Part shown: in pieces, positions 1-12,000 of the stretch
Position numbering within the stretch: the stretch's first letter is position 1
Layout of the letters: each line of letters opens with the position of its first letter
NCBI GenBank assembly: GCA_937877565.1
Contig: CALFJB010000094.1
Span: 1-44,794, forward strand
DNA: 44,794 nucleotides
Origin: an uncultured Selenomonadales bacterium
GTDB taxonomy: Bacteria; Bacillota; Negativicutes; Selenomonadales; Selenomonadaceae
Direction of reading: 5' to 3'
The notes under the pieces: model-generated
What the model was told of the DNA's origin: nothing
Seen by the model: the letters and a program-made list of their open reading frames with translations, nothing else
Database searches by the model: none
Position numbers and translations under genes: made by a program

Positions 1-3000
1 GATGAATCTTTGTTCCAGTAAGAGGCAATGTCGGTAGATGCTAAGCTGTCCAAAGTGCTGTCAAGTGCTACTTTGTATTTTGAAGATGCAACTGTTGATT
101 CGCCTTCAACAATCTTAACATCTTCTTTGTTGAGTAAATCTTTGCTGTGAACGGTAAGAGTATTATTTGCCCAAGTAATTGTTGTTTCGGAAGTTACAAT
201 GCTTGTGACACCGGTTGCAGTATCGACTGCGCCGTTTGAAATAGAATCGTTCTTAAGACCAATAAGTGTTGCAACTGTTTCACCGGAGTTAAATGCTTGA
301 TATTTAATGTAGTTATCAACGTTTGCATAGCCTGTAGTGCTGCCGCCTTCAAGCAAGTTGACATCGCTGCCGGATTTATTCCAGTAAGCAGCGATAGTAC
401 TTTGAGCATGAGCAGTTTCCAACGCACTATCCATTTGTACTGAGAATTCACTTGCAGCTCCCTCTAAAGAATCAACAACTTTAATATCAGAACCTGCAAG
501 GAGTTCAGCATTAGTAATTGTTACAGCTGTATCTGCCAGTGAAATTCCGACAGCGTCAGCAATCTTTTCAATACCTGTTCCGTCGGTTGCTGTTACATTA
601 GTTCCACTGCTACTAATATTAATGCCGGTGAGATGATATGTTGCAGTACCGCTATTAACTTCATCATATTGGATAAAGCCGCCTTCAGTGCTGGTTGCCT
701 CAATAACGGTGTAACCTGTATTTTGTGCGCCCGTTACAATGTTGACAGTATTATTAAAGTTCAAGTAGTTGTCAATGCTTGCAGGTGAATAATTGTCTGC
801 ACCAGCCAAAATTACACTGTAGCCGTCTGCCGATGCAGTAGCATTAGTTGTACCACTTGCAACAATCATAACATCTTGATGATTAAGATAATCTGCGCCG
901 ATTGTCAGAGCATGGTTATCAGCATCCCAAATGAAGTTAGTACTTGTAATGGAGGCAGTACCTGAAGTTGCATTGCTTAAGCTGGTTGCGTTAATACCCT
1001 CAAGTTGATGTGTTACAGTACCGGAGCTAGCCGCTTTGAATTCAATGTAGTTATCGGTATTAGCATAACCTGTAGTGCTTGCACCGCCCATCAAATTGAC
1101 TTTGTTGTCAGCTTTGTTCCAGTAAGACGCAATAGTAGTTTGAGTGTTGGAGCCTTTCAAACCGTCGTCCATTTGGATAGAGTAGCCTGAAACAGTAGCA
1201 TTGCTTGTGTCAACAATCTTAATATCTAAGCCTTTGAGGAATTCTTGTTTAGAAATTGTAACTGTAGTTCCATTAATAGTAATGCCTTGACCGTCGGCAG
1301 TATTAATACTTGAAATACCATTAACAGCTGAAGCATTGGAAACACCGCTTGCGTTAATACCGCTGATTGTATAAAGTTTTGTGCCGGTATCAACTGCCGA
1401 GTATTTAATGTAAGTGTCTGAATTGGTGTAACCTGCAGATTTTACGCTGTCCATAAAGTTAATAGCTGCGTTCGCTGTTCCTGAATCTGCAACTGTCCAG
1501 TAGCCGTTAAGTGCATTAACTTTTGTAGCATCTGTTATATCGCTGCCAAGTAATACTTTGTAGCCGGTTGTTTCAACTGAACCAAGTTTGCCAAGTGTAA
1601 CATCGGTATTGTTGAGGAGACCCGCGCTGGTAATATATACAGTTGAGCCGGTTATTGTAGCTCCGCTTGTCAAAGCTTGCATGCCTTCGCTATTTTCTGC
1701 AAGTTTTAAGTCGGAAGTCTTAAGACCGCTGATACTAAATGTTGCAGTACCTGTATTAACTTCAAGATAATCAATGTAACTGCCCGTGCTACTAGTTGAA
1801 TCAGCAACTGTGTAACCGGTATTTTGTGCGCCTGTTACAATCTGGACAACGTTGGTACCAAGATTCAAGTAGTTGCCAATGCTTGTAGGTGCATAATCAG
1901 AACCTGTCAAAGTTACATTGTAACCTTTTGCAGCTGTAGTTGTATCGTCATTAGAAACAATCTTAACATCTTCATGATTAAGGATAGATGAATTGATTGT
2001 CAAAGTAGTGCCATCCCAATTAAAGTTGCCTTCATTCTTAAGGTAGCTAAAGCCGCCTGCGGTTGTCACATTAGCAGAGAGACTGTCTGCTGAAATACCA
2101 ACAAGTTTATGTTCAGCACTGCCGGTTGATATATCATTATATTTAATGTAGTTTGTAGCGTTGGTGTAACCTGCGTTGCTTGCGTTTTCAATCAAGCCGA
2201 TAACGCTGCCTGAAATATTCCAATAAGCGTCATGAGTTGTTACGCCGCTTGCAGTCAAACCATCATCAGATAATTGTACGCTGTAACCTGCTACAGTGTC
2301 GCCGACCGCGCCGCTTATTGTAGCAATGCTAACACTACTGCCTGCAAGATAGTTTGCGCCAATCATAATTGTTGAGCCGCTCTCATTAGCACTTGTAATA
2401 GTAAATTTTGAAGTTGCAGTATCAATTACCCAGAGACCGTCAGCATCTGCCGAGCTTTCATTTGAAGCTTTGCCTGTAGCAATACCGAAGAGTTTAACTG
2501 CTGCTGTACCTGAATCTAAACCTGTGTATGTAACATAAGCTTTTTTAGCTCCGCTATTAACATTTGTATAACCGGCTCTTCTAGCTCCATCAACAAATTG
2601 AATATCGTTGCCTGAAACATTCCAGTAACCATCCAAATCAGCTGCTTGTAAAGTAGATGTTGAAGTGAAAATACTGCTACTGATTTGAATACCATAGTTA
2701 TCTGAACTTGCGCCGGTCAATGAAATACCGGATTCAGCAAGCAAATTAGAATCTTTAATCTCTACAATGCCAGTACTGCTATCAACTGAAATAAGCGTGC
2801 TTGCAATAGAAGTAGCTGAATCTGCGCCGAGATTGTTTGTACTAATACCTGTAATTTCAAATGCAGAGGTTCCTGTGTCATTTGCAAGATATTTAATGTA
2901 AGTTGAATTACCTGTAGCTGTAGCAGTTTCAAAGCCATCAGATTTTCTATCAGTAAAGTATTTAACGCCACTGTCATACTTCAATACATTATCCAAAGTA
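1..3000 (-). repeat. About 1.1-kb tandem super-repeat inside the giant gene
   Basis: The Tyr-Trp-Asn marker codons recur with Trp codons at 15-17, 381-383, 1119-1121, about 1495, 2220-2222 and 2622-2624. A related third module type (SIDNYLNFN-like) lies at about 775, 1870 and 2985. So three modules of about 120 residues form a unit of about 1,100 bp, seen three times, always in the same reading frame. The copies differ at many positions, so this is an old or diverged array. Confidence 0.7.
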
Positions 3001-6000
3001 GATTGTCCAAAGTTGCCGTTTGTAGCAAGTGCCAATGAATAACTGCTTGCCGCACTGCTGCCAGCTTGAATTGAAACATCAGATGTGCCGAACCAATCTC
3101 TGCTTTTGAATGTAATTACGCTGCTGTTTGCGCCTTCGCCTAATACAACAACAGTACTCAAAGAATCAGTAGTAGCACTTGCAAGATTTAAGCCGGTAAG
3201 TGAAACTTCAGTTTGAGCGGCTTTAGCTGCAATACCTTGAATAGTTGTATAATAATTACTTGCCGTAGTAGTTGAAGTTGTTGAAGTTGTTGAAATTTTG
3301 TAACCTGAAGATTTTGCGCCGGTTTGAACAAAGAGTGATTGTTTACCAGTTTCGGTATTTAAAACGAGTCCGTCTACACTGCCTGCAACTGATTGAACAG
3401 CATATTTTGTTTGATCTGCAGCAGAGAGAGTTACATTGTATGTGGTAACTTCTGAACCGTTATTTACCAAGTGAACTTTTGTAGATGAAGAAACTGAATC
3501 GCCGGTCATCAACAAAGTACCGGAAATTATAAGGGTTGAGCCGGATAAACTTGCTGTAGAGCTGGCAATTACTGGACGCCATTCACTAGCAATTGGAGTA
3601 ACGGACAAAGTAGTTAATACTGATGAATCAAGACCTTCAATTTTGAATACTGCTGTACCGGAATCTACAGAATTAAGATAAGTAATCTTAGCAGCTGAAT
3701 TTTCGGACGGATCAACAACTTCAAAGCCTGTAGATTTAGCATCTTTCGCCGCAAAAATGCTGCCGCCGCTAAATGTCATGTAAGTTTCAGTATTTACACT
3801 AGCTAAACTACTGCTGCCTTCATTAAGAGCAAATGTGTAAAGTGTATTGTTAGAAACGTTTGCTAATGTAACTTCAGTACCGGAAATAAGCGCGGTATCA
3901 GCAATTTTAATAGTGCTTTGATCACCTGTTCCTGCCAAAACAGTAACATAGTTGCCTGCGGTTGTTCTGTCGTAAATATCAGATTTATCTAAGCCAATAA
4001 TTGTAAATGCTTTTGAACCTTCACTAGCAGCAGTGTAAACAAGTTTTGTACCTGTACCAACCTCCCAACTAGATAAGGTGTCGCCATTATACAAGCTGTA
4101 ACCTGCAACGGTTGAATTTGCGAGCCACGTTACAGACGCAACGCTCTCACCTGTACTGACTGACCAAGCACTTTCAACGGTTGTTTGCTGGGGTCCGGCA
4201 CCGGCATTTATCTTGAGCAAATAAGTTGAAGAATTTGCACCGGAGCCATATGGATTTTCGCTATTGGTTTTAATTTCAACAGTTGTTGAACCGGTTAAAA
4301 CGTTTTCGCTTGAAATTGTAAAGAATTTGCCGTCTAAGCTAATGCCGCTGCCTATTGTGCCATTGGTAACGCCGACAGTTGACGCTAAGCCGGTAACTGT
4401 GAATGCGCCTTTACCTGCAGTGTCGCTATTATTCCAAACAAGATAATCGCCTGCTGCTGTAGAATCAGCTATGCTGCCGTTGCTGTAAACTTGTAAACCT
4501 TTAGACCAAATGTCAGTAGTGTAAGTGATTGAGCTTGTAGCAGGATTTGATTCGCTTGAAGCAACTGTATTAGCACCCCAAGCAACTTTTTCAGTTGAAA
4601 CAGAATTATAATCAGAAAGTGCAATAGTATAAGTGTTGGTGTTGTATTCGCCGCCTGTAATTGTAACAGGTGTAGCTTGAATTGTAATGTTTTGAGTTTG
4701 AGCACCAATAACTGAACTTGCTATTTTAATTCCGGTAACAGAAGAACCTTCGCCTGTACCTGTAACAAGTTCAACTCCTGAAAGTACAGTACTTGTTCCA
4801 GAGCTAAGTCCGTTCAAGCCGGAAATACTGAAAGCATATCCCAAATTATTTTCGGTGTTGTAATAAATTGAAGTATCGCCAACTACATAACCGGCTTTTG
4901 TATTGGCAGAGGTGTAAGTTACATTGCCGCCGGTAGCAACATTCCATGATGCAGCATTACTTGAAAAAACAGTCGCGGAGAAAGTGGTACTATCAAAGGT
5001 CGTGGTTCCGGAATATTTACTGCCTGCACCAAATGATAATTGAAGTGTAGTATTGCCTGCAGTTCCAATTACAGCATTTGGATCAGTTATTGAAACTGAA
5101 TAACTAGAATCAGCCGAGCCAAGAGAAATTTTGCTTACATCTGTTGAACGGACGCCGCTAACATTAATGAAACCATTAATGCTGTCTGCTTCGTAACCGA
5201 AAACCAAATAATCGTTATTTCCGTTGTCGTAACCACGCCATGTAATGCTGTCAACCAACGCGCCAAGTGTAGTTTTTTCTTTGCCATTTATGACAGTCAT
5301 GCCGTAGAGAGTTTTTAAATCAGCTTTACTTTCAATATTGGCACTTGAACCCATAATTGTAAGAGCTACAGCACTTGTGCCCGTTCCAAAACTAAGTACG
5401 CCGCCACTTAATGTGCCGGAATTATTATCAAATTTTTGAGCAAAGCTGAGTGTATCGCTGGAATCTAAGCCTTTAATGCTTGCTGAAGATGCGCCGCCGA
5501 AATAGAAAGTATCAGCATTATTTGTTCCGTCGTCAATGATAATGCCTGTGCCGCCAACAACGCTGATAACGTCGCCGCTATCCTTTGAAGCGTCGATTGT
5601 ATGACCTGTACCGGCAACTTTGACAACGTCAGAACCTGCGCCTAAATCAATGTAAGCTGCAATGGAGCCGCCAACATCAAAAGTATCGTTGTTTGCGCCG
5701 CCCATAAGTGTAACTGCAGCAGTTGCACCTTCGCTAGTATTTACGCCTGCGAATGTAAAGTAGTCGTTGCCTGCGCCGCCATCCATTAAGAAGTTGTGGG
5801 CTAATTGTGTAAAGCTTACAGAAAGAGTATCGTCGCCTGCACTGCCTGTAACAGTTGCATTGCCGGTCGGTGTTGCTGTTGATACAACTTTTGCCGTTGA
5901 TTCAAAGTAGATATTGTAGCCTGCATTTGCAGAAATAGAAATTTCACTGCTTGAATCAATATTAGCACCGGTAACTGTGAAAGTGCCGCCGCTTGCTACA

Positions 6001-9000
6001 GAATTCCAATTTGTAGTATCTGTAGAAGTCGCTAAGCCATCCAAAACTATTAAATTATCGCCGCCGGCGGACTTCGTCGCAGTGATAGTTCCATTAGATG
6101 TTGTTGGAGTATAGCTATAAGTTGCATCTGAAAGGAGAGAAGCTATAGTATTGTTTGCGCCCCAACTCCAATCAGATGAGAAATTATTAGTAGTTCCTCC
6201 ACTAAGAGTTACTGAAATTGAATCAGCTCCAACTGACCAAATAATATTATCTTTGCCTAATAAAGATACAGGAATACTTACTACACCGCTTGATGGGGTA
6301 ACATTTTGCAATTTTGTGCTTGAATCAGAAGCAGTAAGATTTAAACCTGTAACTGAAATACTACTTGTACCGGAGCCATAAACGTACGCTCCGCCACTAT
6401 AAGACCATGAATTTTCTGACACTTGTTGTTCCTCCTCTAAGAAAGTACCTAAAGTTTCTCCAGTTGTATTGTTACTGGATTGAACCTTTAGGCTATATAA
6501 ATTTTTAAGTCCTTCATCTGATGAAATACCATCAAGAATAAGTGTAATATTCTCGCCAATTTGAATTTTGCCTTCGTCGGCTGTTGCTGTAACATTATAG
6601 GTGTTGGCTGTGTTTACAATTTCAGTATCTTTAACATTAATTGTAATGTTTGCGGCTTGTACGCTAGTTAAAGCAGATAAGCCTTTAAGAGTTGCTGTAA
6701 TGTTTTCAGTACCGCTAAAAGTAAGTACGTCTTGTTCGCCTAAAGTAATTACATTGCCTGTTCCGGCGATAGTGATATTGTCTGCGCCGTTGCCGCCGTC
6801 AACGCTGATACCTGTTGCAGTACCAATGTTAATGTTATCAGCTTTGCTACTGCCGACAATTTTAGCTGTGCCTTCGCCACTTACCGACAAACTTGTAATG
6901 TTGATTGTATTGGTAACTTCTTCAGTTTCAGTACCGGCGTTAATTTCAAAGTTGCCGTTTGTAACTGTCAAAGCACCAATATTAATTACGTCAGCACCTG
7001 CGCCGCCGTCAATCGTCATTGCATTTGAAATTTCGGTAATTGAACTGTCAAGCCCAATAGTATCAGCGGCGTTAGTACCTGTAATGTTGGTGTTGTCGCG
7101 CTTGAGTGTGATATTAGCTGCGCGATCGCCGTTAAATTGGATTGTATAAGCTGTAGGAGCTGCTTCTTCGCCGGTAATTGTAACTTGGCTAGCTGTACCG
7201 TCTGCAAGCAACGATTCATTAATAGCAATATTACTTTCAGTTAAAGTTACACCATCATTAACAGCGGTAGACCTTGTAGAATAGTCGCCGGACAAATTCA
7301 AACCTGCGATTGCAACTTTTATTGTGTTTTCAGTATTTTGTGAAGTGTACAAATAATTAACGTCATTGCCGTTGATATAGTAACCTGCTTTTTCGCCGCC
7401 GGTGTTGACAACTGCTGCTTCTTTTGCGTCGTTGTATGCCAATCCTGCAGCTACACTTTCGCCAACATTTGTAACATCTGAAGCAAACGCCAAATGATAT
7501 TGTCCATTTTCGTTTGTCATGAAAATTACTCGGCTTGAGCTTGAAGTTGGATTAGTTGTAGGCAACATTGCCGCAGTTACTGAAACAATTTTACTATCGT
7601 CAACTGCCGGAAGATCTGATGCAGTTAAACTTGTAGGCAAGTTTTGAAGTGACAAAACCGCTGACGAGTCTGCGCCAAATTGATGATATTCAATAGACGT
7701 GCCGTCAACTTCATAACCTTCTTCAGTAGCCGTAAGATAAAAGTTTGCAGTTCCCGGTACGCTAATGTTCCAAGCATTTGCTACAGTGTCGTTTTCGCTG
7801 TAGGCATGAACGCTATTTTCGCCGCTTGTTTGAAGTGCCAAAGTTAAAGTAGTGTTACTGTATCCATCAACATTTGTTGTACTAATATTTAATTTATTAA
7901 GTGCCCGTGAATCGAAAGTAAGCGTATAATCCGCGCCTAATGTAATACCGGTAACACCAGCAGTAACGGTGCCGTTTGTACCATCTTGAGTTGTATAATT
8001 TGTTACGCCTGCTGATGTAAGTGTGTGGCTCAAGCCGGAAATGCTAAAAGCAATTGCAGTGGTTGAAGATGCAGCAGCATCGGTATGAGCTTTAATTGTT
8101 GTATCTCCAACTTCGTACTTGCCCCATGAACCTGTATATTTAACAGCTCCATCTTGTACATCGTCATCTTGTTTTTCGTTGCCAATTATCCAATTTGCAG
8201 GATTATAATAATTGTCTGAATTATCCATGAGGTCAAAATATGTATTGGTACTTGTGTAATCTCCTGAACCAAATGTCATGGAAATGTTTTCGCCATCGCC
8301 AAGCAATTCATCAGAAACTTTAACATAATATTTAGTAGGATTATTTTCATTATCAGCAACAATGTCAATATCTGTAGTTTCAAATGTTGTTTTGTCACCA
8401 AGAGTTAAACCATTAATAGTTATTAAAGTATCTTCACCTTGTCTATATACAGCTCCCCCTTCAATGGTTGTCCATGTCAATTTATCAATCAACTCCTTAA
8501 GTTCAGTGCCGGTAGTATCATCTGAACCGTTGTAAACTTTAATACCAAGCAAATTATTTGTTCTGAGGTCTGCTATAGAGGTATTTTCTGCAGCGGTTAC
8601 GGTGTTACTACCGAACAAAATTTTTCCGTCTACAAATTTTATATCTGTATCTGCAATCGAAGTAGCAAGAGCAATTTTATCGCCCGTACTAAGATTGAGA
8701 GTTACATTCGCGCCTGTGGCTGTAAAATTAAAAGTATCTGAATCCGTGTCGCCGGAAAAAATTTCGACGCCGGAAACATCTTTGCCAATATTGAAAGTAT
8801 CATCAGCAGTATCTTCAGACGAAGTACCGCCATAAATTTTAGCTGAACCGCCTGTAGCGTCAACAGATTTAATATTAAATGTATCTGCGCCGCCGCCGCC
8901 GTTAATTTCAATTTTATTACTTTCAGCTGAAAGAGTAATATCTTCAACAGAAATTGTATCTGCGCTTGTACTGCCGGTAATTGTGGTTGCAGTGCTTTCA

Positions 9001-12000
9001 GAATTAAGTTTAAGATTAATAGCGTCAGTAAAAGTTACATTGTAGCCATTTGCCAAAATATCAACTTCATCTTCAGTTGAGGTAACAACGCCGGTTGGAA
9101 TTGTAAGAGCAGTTGCATCTACTGCAGGTTTAGCGTCGGCTGATTCATTGAGTGCAGTAACAGCTGAAGTAGCATCTGTAAGATTTTTCAAAATTACGCG
9201 GCTGACTAATTCTGCACCGCTGCTGGAGTATGTGTAAGTTTGAGTATTATCCTGCGTGCTGTAAGTAAAACCTGCACCTGCTGAATCAGTTGGATTGTAA
9301 AGAATCGCAGAAGTAGCATTTGCCTTCCAAGGAGCATCTGAACTGATTGGTTGACCATCTACTACTTTATCACTGTCAAGAACAAGTGTGATTTTGTCCT
9401 TATAAGTAGCAATGTCAGTTGTAATAAGGAATGAAACTGATGTTCCGTCTGCTACTTTAACAAAATCTTCCGGCAAAGTGAGTGTATATGAAGTTTCGCC
9501 CTCGTTCTCTGTTGAGGTAATTAAATCTGCGTCATTCAAATCCTCTAAAGTTAAATCGGTTTTCAATCCTGTGAGTTCAGCAATATCAGTATAGATTTTA
9601 TTGGTTGCATCCGTCAAAGCCTGTAATGTAAAGTTACCGCTAGCTTCTGTCCAGTTAAATGGCTCCGGACCAACAACCAATTCGCGCAGAGATACTGATT
9701 CATCCTCATCAAAATTATCTAAGTCACCTGAAGGATTAAAAGTTAATTTACCCCAAGCATTTTTAGCAACCAATTCTGTAAGGGTGGCAGCGTCAATGTT
9801 CGGCAAATTAATTGTTGCAGTACTTCCAAATACAAGTTTTTTTGTGGTGTTATCCCAAGTAATATCTTCACTTTCAACATCAGTAATACTTTCTATTAAG
9901 ATTGTGTCCGTTTTATCTGCGTCGGTAGTTAATATTGTTACTTCAGAATTGCTTATTATAATGACATCATTACCGCTGCCGCTGTTAATCGATACATTTT
10001 CAAGACTTGCTGCAACTGAAATTGTATCGTTGCCTTCATTTGATACAACTTTAACATTACTGCGATTGATATTTATTGTATTAGCATCGGTGTTGCTGAA
10101 TGTGAGCGAATAAGTTTTTTTCTCGTCGCCGCTTGTGTCGTTGCCGTCTGCAATGGTAATACTGCCACTTGGCGGAATCTCATAATTCTCAAAAGTAACG
10201 TCATAAACTCCAGAACTTGCAACTGTTGGGAATTTTTCTGTATCTGTAACATAATCTGCTAATTCACCTTTAACGGTTAAGCCGGAAATGCTTATATAGT
10301 TGGTAGTGCCTTTAGCATGAGTTATAGTAACCGTATCGTCGTCGTTTGTAGCTTCCCAAGTAACCGGAGCATACTTATCCAAAAATGTTGAAAGTGCTGT
10401 AGCCGTACCATCGCCTACTTGAATATTGACACTGCTTAAAATAGTACTTCCAACAGAAGCTGAATCTGTAGTTTTTATTACAACATCGCCCAAAGTAATT
10501 GTGAACATACCGGTGCCATCTTTTGTAGTTGAAACTGTGGCAGTTGTTATATCGCTGTCAAGTTTTATAGTTGCACCGCTTGCCAATTTATCAATTACAA
10601 CTGTAATTGTTGTACCGTCATCAGCGTCGCCGTCATTGTGGAATAAGTAAGTAATGTTTCCGCTGCCGCTACTTGCTTTATTAATGGTTACATTTTGCAA
10701 ATTGTTGGCAACATTAACCGTAACATTAGCACTTGCTGCCAAGTTGTCAAGTGTAACATAATCTGATTGAACCTCAACGCTGAAAGCATTTGTTACAGCT
10801 AAGAAATTTAAATCAAGTACAGCTTCATCTTGAGCAGTGTAACCGCTAACAGTAATTGTAGAATCAGCTGCAATCCAATTATCTGAAATTTGAAACACAT
10901 TACTAACATCAATAATGTTAAAAGACAATTCTGAATTGATATCTTCAGCCGCTGCAGCAACGCCGCTGATAGTGAAAATATTTGTTATTGGATCGCCGCC
11001 GGAAGTTCTGCTGACAGTATCAGAATTCCAACCATCATAACCATCGGAACTGCCTGCCGTTCTGTAAGTTATCGTTGTTCCGCTGTATTTGTAATTGATA
11101 TTGTAATAAGATTCATCTACAACATCTGCGCCTTTAGCGAATACATAATTAAAGCCGGAATCTTCATAAGCAGTTGCTATTTTCAGAGTATCGCCCGACA
11201 TTTTGGCAAGTGCCGCTGTATCTAACGTTACAGTAACTTTACCACCTGTAACATCGCCAACAACAACGCCTGCTAAATCAGTAGCAGTTGTATCTGTGGC
11301 AAATCCTGTAATTGTAAAATAGGGATTAGTTGAATCTTGTTTAGGATCGGTATATGCGTATACTTTAGTTGTTCCGGTTTCGCCGGTTGTACTTTGAGTA
11401 GTATCTTCAGTAAAACCAGCTGCAGCCGTATTTTTAGTATAAGTTGCATTGCCGGTTGTACTATCAATAGCCCAATGTTCGCCCTCTTCACTGTAAGCAT
11501 AAGTATCAGCAAAACTTACGGTGTAGCCGTCTTTGTATTCAATAGTAAAAGTTTGAGTATTGCTCAAATTAAAAATTGTAATTGTATTTCCATTGTATTC
11601 TGATTCTGTGACAAGTGAAACGGTTTTTTTGTCGTCGCTAAGTGGGTAAAGACTGTTGAATATACCGGCGATAGTTGTTGTCAAAGATTCTTCTCCTGCT
11701 TCAGGTGTTTTTATGCCGGTAATTTTAATTTCGTATTCAGAGGTACTTTTAGTGTTAGTGTCGCCATAATAAATTATTGATTCAGATTGGTCACTAAAAT
11801 ACCAACCCAAAGTAACGTCGGCTTGAGTTTCTTCAAAAGTTAATGTTGTTTTTCTATCATTGAGATTATTACTATCAAAAGTTATTTCAGTACCTAAATC
11901 AAGCTCTAAATTACTACTATTAAGCTTAATTTTTCCAGCATTATCATTATTTAAATCGTCATATGTTATTGCGTTGGTAAAATTAATAACATCATCGGTG

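Noticed and set aside
6601..7149. Plus-strand 182-codon open frame (and similar shorter plus-strand frames) opposite the giant gene
   Set aside because: Low-complexity Val/Pro/Ser/Leu composition with no ribosome site; it is the shadow of Thr/Asn/Gly-rich codons on the coding strand.
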